Assembly (NCBI GenBank): GCA_019307645.1
Contig: JAFDJF010000137.1
Span: forward strand, 1-8,478
Reading direction: 5' to 3'
Origin: Deltaproteobacteria bacterium
Lineage (GTDB): Bacteria; Desulfobacterota; DSM-4660; Desulfatiglandales; Desulfatiglandaceae
DNA length: 8,478 nt
The first letter of the stretch is position 1. Each line of letters opens with the position of its first letter. This document shows positions 1 through 6,652 of this stretch, piece after piece. The position numbers and the translations under genes were made by a program. The notes under the pieces are model-generated. The model was not told where the DNA came from. It saw only the letters and a list, made by a program, of their open reading frames with translations, and searched no databases.

Positions 1-10
1 GGGACTGGAT

Positions 11-1267
11 TCAGGTTCTTGTCTGACCCTGCCCATATACAATAAACTTGGTCGTGGTCAGTTCCTCAAGTCCCATGGGCCCAAATGCATGCAGCTTCGA
101 TGTGTTAATCCCGATTTCTGCGCCAAGCCCCAGTTGGTTTCCATCATTAAACCTTGTTGAGGCATTGACCAGGACGACAGAAGAATCTACTTCTGCCAGG
201 AAACGCTGTGAGCGATTATAGTCGCTTGTTATAATGGCTTCCGTATGACTGGAGCTGTATTTTTCAATGTGATCCAGGGCCTCATCCATGCCGGCGACAA
301 TCTTGACCGCAAGTTTCAATTCAAGGAATTCAGCCGGCCAGTCCGATTCTTCAGCCGCTTTTACCCCTTCCGCCAGTTCCATGGTCCTTGCGCATCCCCT
401 GATTTCAACACCGGCATCTCGAAAACGCTCAAACATGGCCGGCAGAAAATCACGGGCAATCTCTTCGTGGACCAGCATGGTTTCCATTGCGTTGCAGACC
501 CCCGGCCTCTGGACCTTGGCATTGAAACAAACCTCTGTGGCCATTCCCAGATCAGCGAATTCATCCACATAGACATGACATACCCCCTTGTAGTGTTTCA
601 ATACCGGGATCCGGGAATTTTCTGTCACAAAACGGATTAAACCCTCACCTCCCCGTGGAATGACAATGTCCAGATATTCATCGAGGCCGATCAGGATGTT
701 CACGGCATCTCGGTCAGTACTGGGTATGACCTGAACGGTCTTTGGGGGCAGCCCCGTCTCTTCAAGTGCTTCTCTCAGCAAATCTGCAAGGGCCAGATTC
801 GAGTGGATGGCCTCAGAACCGCCCTTGAGGATCACTGCATTGCCGGACTTCAGGCACAGGCTGGCGGCGTCCACGGTGACGTTTGGGCGTGATTCATAGA
901 TGAATCCAATGACTCCAAGGGGAATTCTAACCCGTCCCACAAGCAAACCATTGGGCCTTTTCCACATCCCGGTGACTTCACCCACAGGATCGGGAAGGGC
1001 CGCCACTTCCATCAAGCCTTCGGCCATTTGACGGATAACCTTTTCGTCAAGGGTTAAACGATCGATCATGGCATCGGAAAGGCCGGAGTTTCTCGCCTGG
1101 GACAAATCCTTTTGATTTTCTTTAATAATCTCTGTCCGCCGTTCCAGGAGTCTGGCTGCCATTAACTCCAAAGCAGCATCTTTTAATCCCCTTTCACGTT
1201 TCCTCAGTTGCCTGGCGGCAACCCTGGCATCTTTGGCCATTTGTTCAATCATGCTTGGAAGCGACAT
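11..1267 (-). CDS. proA: Gamma-glutamyl phosphate reductase (glutamate-5-semialdehyde dehydrogenase)
   Basis: Second enzyme of proline biosynthesis. It reduces gamma-glutamyl phosphate with NADPH to glutamate-5-semialdehyde, which cyclises to pyrroline-5-carboxylate; cytoplasmic. The 418-residue product has the usual family length. Visible landmarks are ESRPNVTVD at 125-133, the nucleophile motif [11 protein letters not shown] with catalytic Cys258, and the conserved C-terminal stretch from about 393 ([20 protein letters not shown]). The ATG at 1267 is chosen because GGAG lies 7 bases upstream, inside the end of proB; an in-frame Met6 is a weaker alternative. It overlaps proB by 19 bases, so the two are surely co-transcribed and probably translationally coupled. 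The stop is 10 bases from the window edge, so nothing can be said about the next gene. No truncation or missing key residue is seen. Confidence 0.97.
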   Translation of the reverse strand: MSLPSMIEQMAKDARVAARQLRKRERGLKDAALELMAARLLERRTEIIKENQKDLSQARNSGLSDAMIDRLTLDEKVIRQMAEGLMEVAALPDPVGEVTGMWKRPNGLLVGRVRIPLGVIGFIYESRPNVTVDAASLCLKSGNAVILKGGSEAIHSNLALADLLREALEETGLPPKTVQVIPSTDRDAVNILIGLDEYLDIVIPRGGEGLIRFVTENSRIPVLKHYKGVCHVYVDEFADLGMATEVCFNAKVQRPGVCNAMETMLVHEEIARDFLPAMFERFRDAGVEIRGCARTMELAEGVKAAEESDWPAEFLELKLAVKIVAGMDEALDHIEKYSSSHTEAIITSDYNRSQRFLAEVDSSVVLVNASTRFNDGNQLGLGAEIGINTSKLHAFGPMGLEELTTTKFIVYGQGQTRT

Positions 1268-2421
1268 GCATCGTCTCCTTCTTCCAGTTGTTCTGTCAGA
1301 ACAAGGTTGTCCCTGTGGATCACCTCATCATCATATTTGAAACCCAGTATGGATTCTATCTCAGAGGTCCTCTTACCTGCAATCCTTTTAATATCAGCAG
1401 CGTCATAATTTGCCATGCCGGCCGCAAATTCCTTCCCAGACTCGTTTTTCAGCAGCACGGAGTCGCCAATGCTGAATTTCCCGTTCACATCTATGATACC
1501 TGAAGGCAGAAGACTCTTACCATGTTCCAAAATAGCCATTTCCGCTCCGCAGTCAACCACAAGCGCCCCTTTGGGTGATTTGGTAAACACGATCCAGTGT
1601 TTTCTGCTGCAGAGAGTGGTGTGTTGAGGCAGGAAGAGGGTCCCCTCATCCTCTCCTGAAAATATCCGTTTCAGGATACCGGGACTTAAGCCGTTGGCTA
1701 TCACAGTTGGAACACCCCCAAGCGCCACTTTCTTGGCCGCCATTATCTTGCTGGCCATACCTCCTGTGCCGAGGAATCCCGGGATCGTTCCGGCAGATCT
1801 CAATATCTTACTATTCACCTTCTCGACAGTCCTGATAAGCCTGGCATCCTTATGTGCCCTCGGATCCTTGTCAAAAAGCCCGTCAATATTGGTGAGGTTG
1901 ACCAGTAGATGGGCTTCGGTCATATTTGTCACCATGGCACTGAGATTGTCATTATCCCCAAATTTGATCTCATCAACAACCACGGTATCGTTTTCATTGA
2001 TAATCGGGATCACATCCCATGAAAGCAGCGTAAATATTGTATTGCGAGCATTGAGATAACGACGTCTGTGGTTGAGATCATCACGGGTGAGCAGGATTTG
2101 TGCCACCTTTTTCCCGTGCCGGCCAAACGCCTCCTCATAGGCCCTCATCAGACTGCTCTGCCCGGCTGCAGCCATGGCCTGCTGTTGTGAGACGGCCTGG
2201 GGTCTTTTTGAAAAACCTATTTTTTTAAGCCCTGCGGCTATGGCACCGGAAGATACCAGGATAACCTCGATCCCCTTTTTCTCGACAGCACATATGGCTG
2301 TTGCCAGTTCGTCAATAATTGTCAAATTCAGGCCGGCTGCCTCGGTCAGGACACCGCTACCCACTTTTACGACTACTTTCTTTACCGATTTCAGCAGATC
2401 TTTTCTGGACACGCTTTCCAC
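1249..2421 (-). CDS. proB: Glutamate 5-kinase with C-terminal PUA domain
   Basis: Phosphorylates L-glutamate with ATP to gamma-glutamyl phosphate, the unstable intermediate handed to ProA; normally the proline-feedback step. The amino-acid-kinase domain spans about 13-262, with KVGSG at 19-23, VSSGAIAAG at 56-64, NENDTV at 142-147, FGDND at 154-158 and GTGGMASKI at 218-226. A PUA domain follows at about 284-365. At 390 residues it is longer than the roughly 367 of E. coli: the N-terminus has a few extra residues, and about 15 residues follow the usual end near [10 protein letters not shown]. This tail encodes the ribosome site of proA. The start is GTG at 2421, with AAGG 7 bases upstream; a second GTG three codons in is also possible. 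The 452-base gap from obg suggests proBA has its own promoter, but none is convincing by eye. Confidence 0.96.
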   Translation of the reverse strand: MESVSRKDLLKSVKKVVVKVGSGVLTEAAGLNLTIIDELATAICAVEKKGIEVILVSSGAIAAGLKKIGFSKRPQAVSQQQAMAAAGQSSLMRAYEEAFGRHGKKVAQILLTRDDLNHRRRYLNARNTIFTLLSWDVIPIINENDTVVVDEIKFGDNDNLSAMVTNMTEAHLLVNLTNIDGLFDKDPRAHKDARLIRTVEKVNSKILRSAGTIPGFLGTGGMASKIMAAKKVALGGVPTVIANGLSPGILKRIFSGEDEGTLFLPQHTTLCSRKHWIVFTKSPKGALVVDCGAEMAILEHGKSLLPSGIIDVNGKFSIGDSVLLKNESGKEFAAGMANYDAADIKRIAGKRTSEIESILGFKYDDEVIHRDNLVLTEQLEEGDDACRFQA

Positions 2422-2504
2422 TTACCGACCTTTTTCAGGGGTTGCATTGTTTGGTGCTTGAGAGTCCAACACACCCTATAACCCATTGATTTTAAAACAT
2501 ATGG

Positions 2505-2540
2505 GTAACTACTCAGGTTCAGGGTTCACGGTTCACGGTT
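2505..2540 (-). repeat. Degenerate AACCSTG heptamer array capped by AGTAGTTAC (copy 1)
   Basis: Read on the minus strand this is AACCGTG, AACCGTG, AACCCTG, AACCTG, then AGTAGTTAC. It is the fullest of three copies in the window; the others are at the right end of the same element (about 2738-2767) and at 6731-6760. The heptamer periodicity is seen directly; its function is unknown. Confidence 0.6.
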
Positions 2541-2563
2541 AAACCCGATTTTATCGGGGTTTT
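2541..2563. other. Bulged hairpin with T-run, terminator-like
   Basis: AAACCCGAT pairs with ATCGGGGTTT across a TTT loop, with one bulged G, and runs into TTTTCTT on the plus strand. No plus-strand gene ends here, and the minus-strand T-tract is short. It may act as a terminator within the repeat element or simply be part of its folded structure. Confidence 0.35.
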
Positions 2564-2607
2564 CTTCATGTTTCCAGAGCGATATAGCGTGTTCCCTGGA
2601 CTTTGTG

Positions 2608-2624
2608 TGCCAAACCGTTTGGCA
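2608..2624. repeat. Perfect 17-bp palindrome
   Basis: TGCCAAAC-C-GTTTGGCA has 8-bp perfect arms around one central base. It sits in the middle of the inverted-repeat-bounded element. It has the form of a dimer operator or a tight stem; no gene start is near enough to prefer an operator. Confidence 0.5.
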
Positions 2625-2737
2625 TATCAAAAAACCGGATGAACAGGGTATTTGTCTAAAGAATTGAGCCCCTCCTTCATCGCTTTAACCTTGACTGTCG
2701 GAGCAAAACGTAGATCCCGTCTGAAGCGAAAACAGGA

Positions 2738-2767
2738 AACTGTGAACCTTATAACCTGAGTAGTTAC
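2738..2767 (+). repeat. Degenerate heptamer array capped by AGTAGTTAC (copy 2)
   Basis: Right end of the 263-bp element. A decayed heptamer tract (GTGAACCTTAT) leads into AACCTGAGTAGTTAC, identical over 15 bases to the complement of the left end. The 10-mer AGGAAACTGT just upstream (2734-2743) also recurs at 6647-6656. Confidence 0.55.
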
Positions 2768-2845
2768 TATTATTGTATATAATTGACAAAAACTCCTTCC
2801 TTCGTCATTCGGAATTCATGTAATCGATATTCGTTATTCGGTTTT

Positions 2846-2864
2846 AAGGGTTCGCGCAAAAATA
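2846..2864 (+). repeat. 19-bp dispersed motif AAGGGTTCGCGCAAAAATA (copy 1)
   Basis: Matches 18 of 19 bases of 6470-6488 in the same orientation; the single difference is T for C at the sixth base. It starts 10 bases beyond the obg stop codon. Probably an end of, or a remnant from, a dispersed intergenic repeat. Confidence 0.55.
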
Positions 2865-2873
2865 TATTCAGAG

Positions 2874-3884
2874 TCAGTGATTCTTGCATACCCGGTTTTC
2901 GTAAATAATCCTCTTCAACTCATCAAGACCTTCGCCGGTTAATGCAGAGATGGGCAGGGACATTACGCCAACGCCGTCAAGGGCCTTCTGTAATTCATCC
3001 AGGTCCCTGTGTTCAGAACAATATAGGTCCGTCTTATTAATCAGCACCATTTGAGGCTTCTGTGTCAACGCAGGGTTATAGGCCTCTATTTCGCCTCTTA
3101 CGGTATTAAAGTCTTCTAGGATATCATGATCAGGTTGGTATGTTATATCCAAAAGGTGCAAAAGCATGTTCGTCCGCTCAATATGTTTTAAAAAACGATG
3201 ACCAAGGCCTCGCCCCCGGCTGGCCCCCTCAACTAATCCGGGGATATCAGCAATGACCACGAAGCTTTCATCATCAAAAGTCATGACACCCAAATTGGGT
3301 ATAAGTGTCGTAAACGGGTAGCTGTCTACTTTAGGACGTGCCATACTGAGGCGGGAAAGAAGAGTTGATTTGCCTGCATTGGGTAAACCGATCAAGCCTA
3401 TATCGGCCAGGAACTGGAGAGATAGTTTAAGCCTTTTTTTCTGCCCGGGGAGTCCGGGTTGGGCGATCCTGGGCGCCCTATTGGTGGGAGTGGCAAAATG
3501 CTGGTTTCCTTGCCCTCCTTTTCCCCCGGGGAGAAGAAAGACTTCCTGATTGTCATGGATCAGGTCGGCCAGGACCTCGCCGGAATCAAAGTCATGGATA
3601 GATGTACCGAGTGGAACCTCAAGGATAAGATCTGTACCATTCTTGCCGGACTGGTTTTTCCCCCTTCCCGGCTTGCCATTGGGAGCCCTCAAGTTTTTCC
3701 GTGAACTCAAGTCAATCAAGCTATGGAGCCTCTTCGTCGCTCTTACAACGATGCTCCCACCATTTCCGCCGTCTCCCCCATCTGGCCCGCCTTTGGGTAT
3801 ATATTTCTCTCTTCTGAAACTGACACAGCCTTTTCCCCCGGAACCAGACGCTACCGAGATAACGGCTTCATCTAAAAAACCCAT
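2874..3884 (-). CDS. obg: Obg family GTPase (ribosome assembly)
   Basis: GTPase that binds the large ribosomal subunit and acts in its maturation and in stress signalling; cytoplasmic. The glycine-rich Obg fold occupies about 1-158, then the G domain: P-loop GLPNAGKST 166-174, switch Thr192/Thr193, DIPG 213-216, NKTD 283-286, SAL 313-315. At 336 residues it ends soon after G5, so the OCT-type C-terminal domain of Firmicute Obg and the acidic tail of E. coli ObgE are both absent; short forms like this occur in proteobacteria. The ATG at 3884 has GAGAGG close upstream, and MGFLDEA fits the family N-terminus. It follows rpmA by 139 bases in the classic rplU-rpmA-obg order. A small hairpin plus T-run lies immediately upstream and may attenuate it. 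Confidence 0.97.
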   Translation of the reverse strand: MGFLDEAVISVASGSGGKGCVSFRREKYIPKGGPDGGDGGNGGSIVVRATKRLHSLIDLSSRKNLRAPNGKPGRGKNQSGKNGTDLILEVPLGTSIHDFDSGEVLADLIHDNQEVFLLPGGKGGQGNQHFATPTNRAPRIAQPGLPGQKKRLKLSLQFLADIGLIGLPNAGKSTLLSRLSMARPKVDSYPFTTLIPNLGVMTFDDESFVVIADIPGLVEGASRGRGLGHRFLKHIERTNMLLHLLDITYQPDHDILEDFNTVRGEIEAYNPALTQKPQMVLINKTDLYCSEHRDLDELQKALDGVGVMSLPISALTGEGLDELKRIIYENRVCKNH

Positions 3885-3893
3885 TATCCTCTC

Positions 3894-3919
3894 AAAAAAA
3901 CCGAATCACATCCTGTGAT
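3894..3919 (-). terminator. Weak hairpin plus T7 just upstream of obg
   Basis: On the minus strand ATCACA-GGA-TGTGAT forms a perfect 6-bp stem, followed after TCGG by seven Ts, directly before the obg ribosome-binding site. The stem is AT-rich and the gap to the T-run is long for a strong terminator. A partial terminator or attenuator between rpmA and obg is the most it suggests. Confidence 0.3.
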
Positions 3920-4023
3920 ACCCTTGAAAAACGTTCCATTTTGTTCAGGGTCAAGCCTACGGCCTGGAGGGAAAAACTCAGAGATTGGGCAAGCAGGGAC
4001 GTATTGCAAAGGTCTCCAGGAGA

Positions 4024-4278
4024 CTATGCGGCATATACACTGACTTTTTTTCTTTTTTTGCCAAAACGCTCAAAGGAAACGATTCCGTCAATTTTTGCAA
4101 AAATAGTATAGTCCCTACCAAGGCCGACATTGTTGCCGGGGTGCAGTTTGGTGCCCCTTTGCCGGACGATAATATTTCCTGCGCGGACCGTCTGGCCACC
4201 GTATCTCTTTACTCCGAATCTTTGACCGGCGCTGTCTCTTCCATTTCGAGAACTGCCGCCAGCTTTTTTATGTGCCAT
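4024..4278 (-). CDS. rpmA: 50S ribosomal protein L27
   Basis: Large-subunit protein whose flexible N-terminus reaches the peptidyl-transferase centre. The 84-residue product is of normal length and begins directly with [16 protein letters not shown]. It therefore lacks the cleavable N-terminal extension that Firmicutes carry, which fits a Gram-negative host. The core [18 protein letters not shown] and the motif [16 protein letters not shown] are intact, and it ends in a basic tail. GAGG lies 8 bases before the ATG. It follows rplU by 24 bases, so the two share a transcript. A short palindrome (GTCTCC-A-GGAGAC, 4012-4024) touches its stop codon. Confidence 0.98.
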   Translation of the reverse strand: MAHKKAGGSSRNGRDSAGQRFGVKRYGGQTVRAGNIIVRQRGTKLHPGNNVGLGRDYTIFAKIDGIVSFERFGKKRKKVSVYAA

Positions 4279-4302
4279 TGTATCTACCTCATCTACCGGG
4301 TA

Positions 4303-4614
4303 CTACAGTGCGATGTCTTCTATTTTTACCTGAGTAAACTGCTGCCTGTGACCCACTTTTTTACGATAGCCCTTTCTCCGCTTATACTTGAAGACTAAGA
4401 TTTTTCTATCCTTTCCCTGTCGAGTTATTCGCCCGGTAACCCTGGTGTCTTCGAGAAACGGCTTACCTACCCTCACGTTTTCACCGTCAGAGGTCAAGAG
4501 GACATGATCAAATGTGATAGAATCCCCTACTTCTCCCCTCACCTTCTCAACCTTGACTTCATGCCCGGGGTTTACCCGGTATTGTTTTCCACCTGCCTCG
4601 ATGACCGCGTACAT
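4303..4614 (-). CDS. rplU: 50S ribosomal protein L21
   Basis: Large-subunit protein that binds 23S rRNA. The 103 residues match the usual length, starting MYAVIEAGGKQYRVNPG and carrying the family features DHVLL and the C-terminal basic segment FKYKRRKGYRKKVGHRQ, with the end FTQVKIEDI. A strong ribosome site, AAGGAG, lies 8 bases before the ATG. It is the first gene of the rplU-rpmA-(obg) unit, served by the near-consensus promoter at 4650-4678. The predicted leader is only about 30 bases, too short for a folded L21-type autoregulatory leader. Confidence 0.98.
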   Translation of the reverse strand: MYAVIEAGGKQYRVNPGHEVKVEKVRGEVGDSITFDHVLLTSDGENVRVGKPFLEDTRVTGRITRQGKDRKILVFKYKRRKGYRKKVGHRQQFTQVKIEDIAL

Positions 4615-4649
4615 TGTTTTTACTCCTTCATCAAAAAATAAAAAGATTT

Positions 4650-4678
4650 ATTATAAATAGGCGCCATATTCAAGTCAA
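4650..4678 (-). promoter_or_regulatory. Sigma-70 type promoter of rplU-rpmA
   Basis: On the minus strand the -35 box TTGACT (4678-4673) is separated by 17 bases from TATAAT (4655-4650), nearly the textbook consensus. Transcription would start near 4643, about 30 bases before rplU. This is the only promoter in the window that is convincing by eye. Confidence 0.8.
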
Positions 4679-4681
4679 GAT

Positions 4682-4704
4682 AAAAAACCTGAAATCTTCA
4701 AGGT
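4682..4704 (-). terminator. Possible intrinsic terminator after the HAD phosphatase gene
   Basis: On the minus strand ACCTTGAA and TTTCAGGT form an imperfect stem (one mismatch, one G-T pair, very tight turn) followed by TTTTTTATC. It lies about 10 bases after the phosphatase stop and directly before the rplU promoter, where a terminator would be expected. The stem is weak. Confidence 0.4.
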
Positions 4705-4714
4705 GAGACCTTTG

Positions 4715-5404
4715 TCATGCCTGATAATGCGGGGAAAACACCTTCAATTCCCTTGCACAGGACAGATTCCTCAACACATAATCAGCTCCGGTTTCCAGCA
4801 ACAAGTCATAGCTGTAAGGTCCGGTGGAAACTGCAACGGAAACCGCGCCGAACGGGCTCGAACACTGGACATCCTTCGGCGTATCACCGATGACGATACA
4901 ATCACTGAAACGCATATCAATATTTGCCATCGTCCTGAATTTTTCCACTGCGACAGGAAGAAGTTCGTTTCTGTCTTCATTGTCATCCCCGAATGCACCA
5001 AACAGGAAATACCTGTTCAGACCAAAGGCACTGAGCTTTGTCCTACCCCCTTTTTCAATATTCCCCGTCAGGAGTCCCAAATGGAAACCTTCCGCCGCCT
5101 CCAGATGGTTCAATAGATCAATTACCCCGGGTTTAATGCGCATATTCTCTGTATTTATGTCTTGTTTCAAGATGTTAAGATACTGCGACAATATCCTGGG
5201 GATTGCCCCGTCGCCGGAAGATAGACCATGCAGGGTCAAGGCCTCTTTGATTATCTGAATGTCGGTCTTGCCGGCCATTTTTATGCCTGAAAAGGCATCT
5301 TTGACAGAAAGCACCTCGTAAAAGGCCTGGGTCACAGACCTCCTGCCGACCCCGCCCGGGTCGATAAGCGTCCCATCTATGTCAAACAAAACAAGCTTTG
5401 CCAT
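4715..5404 (-). CDS. HAD-superfamily phosphatase, phosphoglycolate-phosphatase-like
   Basis: Cytoplasmic Mg-dependent phosphohydrolase of 229 residues. HAD motif I is LFDIDGT with nucleophile Asp8 and acid/base Asp10; motif II is LLTGN with Thr113; Lys123 fits motif III; motif IV is GDTPKDV with Asp174 and Asp178. A helical cap (about 16-90) lies between motifs I and II, as in the phosphoglycolate phosphatase/beta-phosphoglucomutase group. Substrate cannot be read from sequence, so no symbol is given. The ATG at 5404 is preferred because motif I follows at once; an upstream ATG at 5446 would add 14 non-family residues and overlap the preceding gene. The ribosome site (GGAT) is weak. It lies 13 bases after the isomerase stop, so it is probably co-transcribed with it. 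Confidence 0.9.
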   Translation of the reverse strand: MAKLVLFDIDGTLIDPGGVGRRSVTQAFYEVLSVKDAFSGIKMAGKTDIQIIKEALTLHGLSSGDGAIPRILSQYLNILKQDINTENMRIKPGVIDLLNHLEAAEGFHLGLLTGNIEKGGRTKLSAFGLNRYFLFGAFGDDNEDRNELLPVAVEKFRTMANIDMRFSDCIVIGDTPKDVQCSSPFGAVSVAVSTGPYSYDLLLETGADYVLRNLSCARELKVFSPHYQA

Positions 5405-5417
5405 ATGCTTATCCAGT

Positions 5418-6446
5418 TCACTTGAAATCAATAAGTTCCACATCAAATACCAGTGTGGCCTTCGGGGGAATGACCGGAGGGTGTCCTCTTTCTCCGTAGG
5501 CCAGAGAGTACGGAATAATCAGGATCCTTTTTTCGCCTTTTTTCATGTCCAGAAAGGCTTCATCCCAACCGGGAATGACTCTCCTCATCCCAACAGGAAA
5601 TTCAATGGGAGTCCCCCTGTCCCGGGAACTGTCAAATTTCTTTCCATTCAACAGGGTTCCTACGTAATGGGCCTTCACATTCTGGCCCTTCTGGGGTCTT
5701 GTTCCGTCCCCTTCTTTTGTAACCACATACATGAGACCGGAAGCCGTTTCCTTGGCATTCGGCCATTTCTCTTTTATAAGAGCAGCCTGTGTCTCAAGTC
5801 CTTTATCCTGTTTTCCTGCAATCCTCTCCTTAGATGTAGACGCCAGTTTCTCAAAGCTTGCCTGATCCGCCTTGAACTTGTTGGCATCTTCACCGGTTCT
5901 CAGGATTCGGACCGTCTTCAGGATGTCGTTCATTTCAATCCTGTTAACCACGTCCTGTCCGGAAACAACTTTCCCAAAAACACTGTGTTTTTTGTCCAGC
6001 CAGGGGGTTGCCTTGTGCGTAATGAAAAACTGACTGCCATTGGTATTGGGACCGGAATTTGCCATGGACAGAACACCCGGACCATCATGTTTCAGATCAG
6101 GATCGAACTCATCAGAGAATTGATACCCCGGTCCGCCTCTTCCTGTCCCTTCCGGATCTCCTCCCTGAATCATAAAATCCTTGATAACTCTATGGAACTT
6201 TAATCCGTCATAAAAGCGGGTGCCTTTGGGTTTATTAGATTCTTTGGTCCCCTCCGCCAATCCCACAAAATTGGTCACGGTCAAAGGTACTTTCCTATAG
6301 AATAATTCTATAACGATCTCACCTTTTGAGGTATTGAAAACAGCATAAAGTCCCTCTTTTTTTTGGGTTTTTTTTTTACATGAAAGTGTACCGGGAATAA
6401 TGCAAAATGCGCATATGAACAAGCCTAGACGAAATAAGTGTTTCAT
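5418..6446 (-). CDS. Dual-family prolyl isomerase lipoprotein (cyclophilin-FKBP fusion)
   Basis: Peptidyl-prolyl cis-trans isomerase with two unrelated catalytic domains in one 342-residue chain, probably anchored outside the inner membrane. Residues 1-23 form a signal peptide with a hydrophobic core and lipobox-like GTLSC (Cys23), followed by KKK. The cyclophilin domain (about 33-186) keeps [14 protein letters not shown] (Arg86, Phe91, Gln94), [10 protein letters not shown] and [10 protein letters not shown] (Trp149, His154). A charged helical linker (about 187-232) leads to an FKBP domain (233-342) with Tyr261, FD 271-272, Phe283, VIPGW 290-294, AYG at 316-318 (Tyr317) and Phe334. Every active-site residue I can place in both domains is present. 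AAAGGA precedes the ATG. Few proteins combine both families; the Toxoplasma and Flavobacterium forms are known. Its substrates are unknown; envelope protein folding is inferred. Confidence 0.93.
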   Translation of the reverse strand: MKHLFRLGLFICAFCIIPGTLSCKKKTQKKEGLYAVFNTSKGEIVIELFYRKVPLTVTNFVGLAEGTKESNKPKGTRFYDGLKFHRVIKDFMIQGGDPEGTGRGGPGYQFSDEFDPDLKHDGPGVLSMANSGPNTNGSQFFITHKATPWLDKKHSVFGKVVSGQDVVNRIEMNDILKTVRILRTGEDANKFKADQASFEKLASTSKERIAGKQDKGLETQAALIKEKWPNAKETASGLMYVVTKEGDGTRPQKGQNVKAHYVGTLLNGKKFDSSRDRGTPIEFPVGMRRVIPGWDEAFLDMKKGEKRILIIPYSLAYGERGHPPVIPPKATLVFDVELIDFK

Positions 6447-6469
6447 AGATAATCCTTTCTTTGTTGAGT

Positions 6470-6488
6470 AAGGGCTCGCGCAAAAATA
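6470..6488 (+). repeat. 19-bp dispersed motif AAGGGCTCGCGCAAAAATA (copy 2)
   Basis: 18 of 19 bases match 2846-2864 in direct orientation. It lies 24 bases upstream of the isomerase start, within its probable leader or promoter region. The sequence to its right, down to about 6586, may be the rest of a longer repeat that is truncated at copy 1. Confidence 0.55.
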
Positions 6489-6535
6489 ACTTCACATTTT
6501 GGCATCTCATCTTCAGGCCATTTTTGGCAGATTTT

Positions 6536-6586
6536 GAAGAGCAAAAACCTTGAAATAGTCCACTATTACTGCGCCTTTTGCTCTTC
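6536..6586. repeat. Nested palindrome (11-bp outer arms, 6-bp inner arms)
   Basis: GAAGAGCAAAA (6536-6546) is the exact reverse complement of TTTTGCTCTTC (6576-6586). Inside, AATAGT-CC-ACTATT (6554-6567) is a second perfect inverted repeat. The unit folds into an interrupted two-part stem about 50 bases long, like an extragenic palindromic repeat or a transposon end. It is not followed by a T-run suited to termination. Confidence 0.6.
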
Positions 6587-6652
6587 CTAAGTTATATTGA
6601 AATGATATTTTTCCATGCTACACTACAATTTGACAAAAATCAAACTAGGAAA

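Larger units (their letters stand above)
2505..2767. repeat. MITE-like 263-bp element with 15-bp perfect terminal inverted repeats
   Basis: The left end GTAACTACTCAGGTT (2505-2519) is the exact reverse complement of the right end AACCTGAGTAGTTAC (2753-2767). Past a 3/4-base gap the match resumes for 7 bases (GGTTCAC 2523-2529 against GTGAACC 2742-2748). Inside are a bulged hairpin with a T-run (2541-2563) and a perfect 8-bp-arm palindrome (2608-2624). No coding potential is seen, and I see no clean target-site duplication in the flanks. It could be a non-autonomous transposable element, an extragenic palindromic repeat, or the template of a structured RNA. Confidence 0.6.
2422..2873. other. 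obg-proB intergenic region with repeat element, no gene
   Basis: 452 bases without a supportable reading frame. From left to right it holds the proB start region, a 263-bp element bounded by inverted repeats (2505-2767) with internal hairpins, an AT-rich stretch with two similar 12-mers (TCGTCATTCGGA and TCGTTATTCGGT, about 2803-2842), and a 19-bp motif at 2846-2864 that recurs at 6470. Such a gap inside an otherwise compact ribosome/proline gene order suggests inserted repeat DNA. Confidence 0.8.

Noticed and set aside
2505..2767. Retron RNA or a CRISPR-like array
   Set aside because: No reverse transcriptase or Cas gene is nearby, and the heptamer units are too short and too few for a repeat-spacer array.
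2874..3884. Obg as a truncated pseudogene because it is short
   Set aside because: All five GTPase motifs and the N-terminal Obg fold are intact. Only the variable C-terminal domain is missing, which is normal for many proteobacterial forms.
3905..3919. ATCACA-TCC-TGTGAT as a CRP/FNR-type site
   Set aside because: The half-sites are in the wrong order and spacing (CRP is TGTGA-N6-TCACA), and the T-run next to it fits a hairpin better.
4715..5446. Longer start for the HAD phosphatase at 5446
   Set aside because: It would add 14 residues ahead of motif I, which is unlike the family, and overlap the isomerase gene by 29 bases.
5379..6203. A 274-codon open frame on the plus strand, antisense to the isomerase and phosphatase
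   Set aside because: It lies opposite the isomerase gene, whose two domains are recognised residue by residue. The plus-strand translation shows no family resemblance and is a by-product of codon bias.
6630..6635. TTGACA as the -35 box of a kinase promoter
   Set aside because: No acceptable -10 box lies 16-18 bases downstream; that stretch falls in the CTGTCCGA arm of a hairpin.
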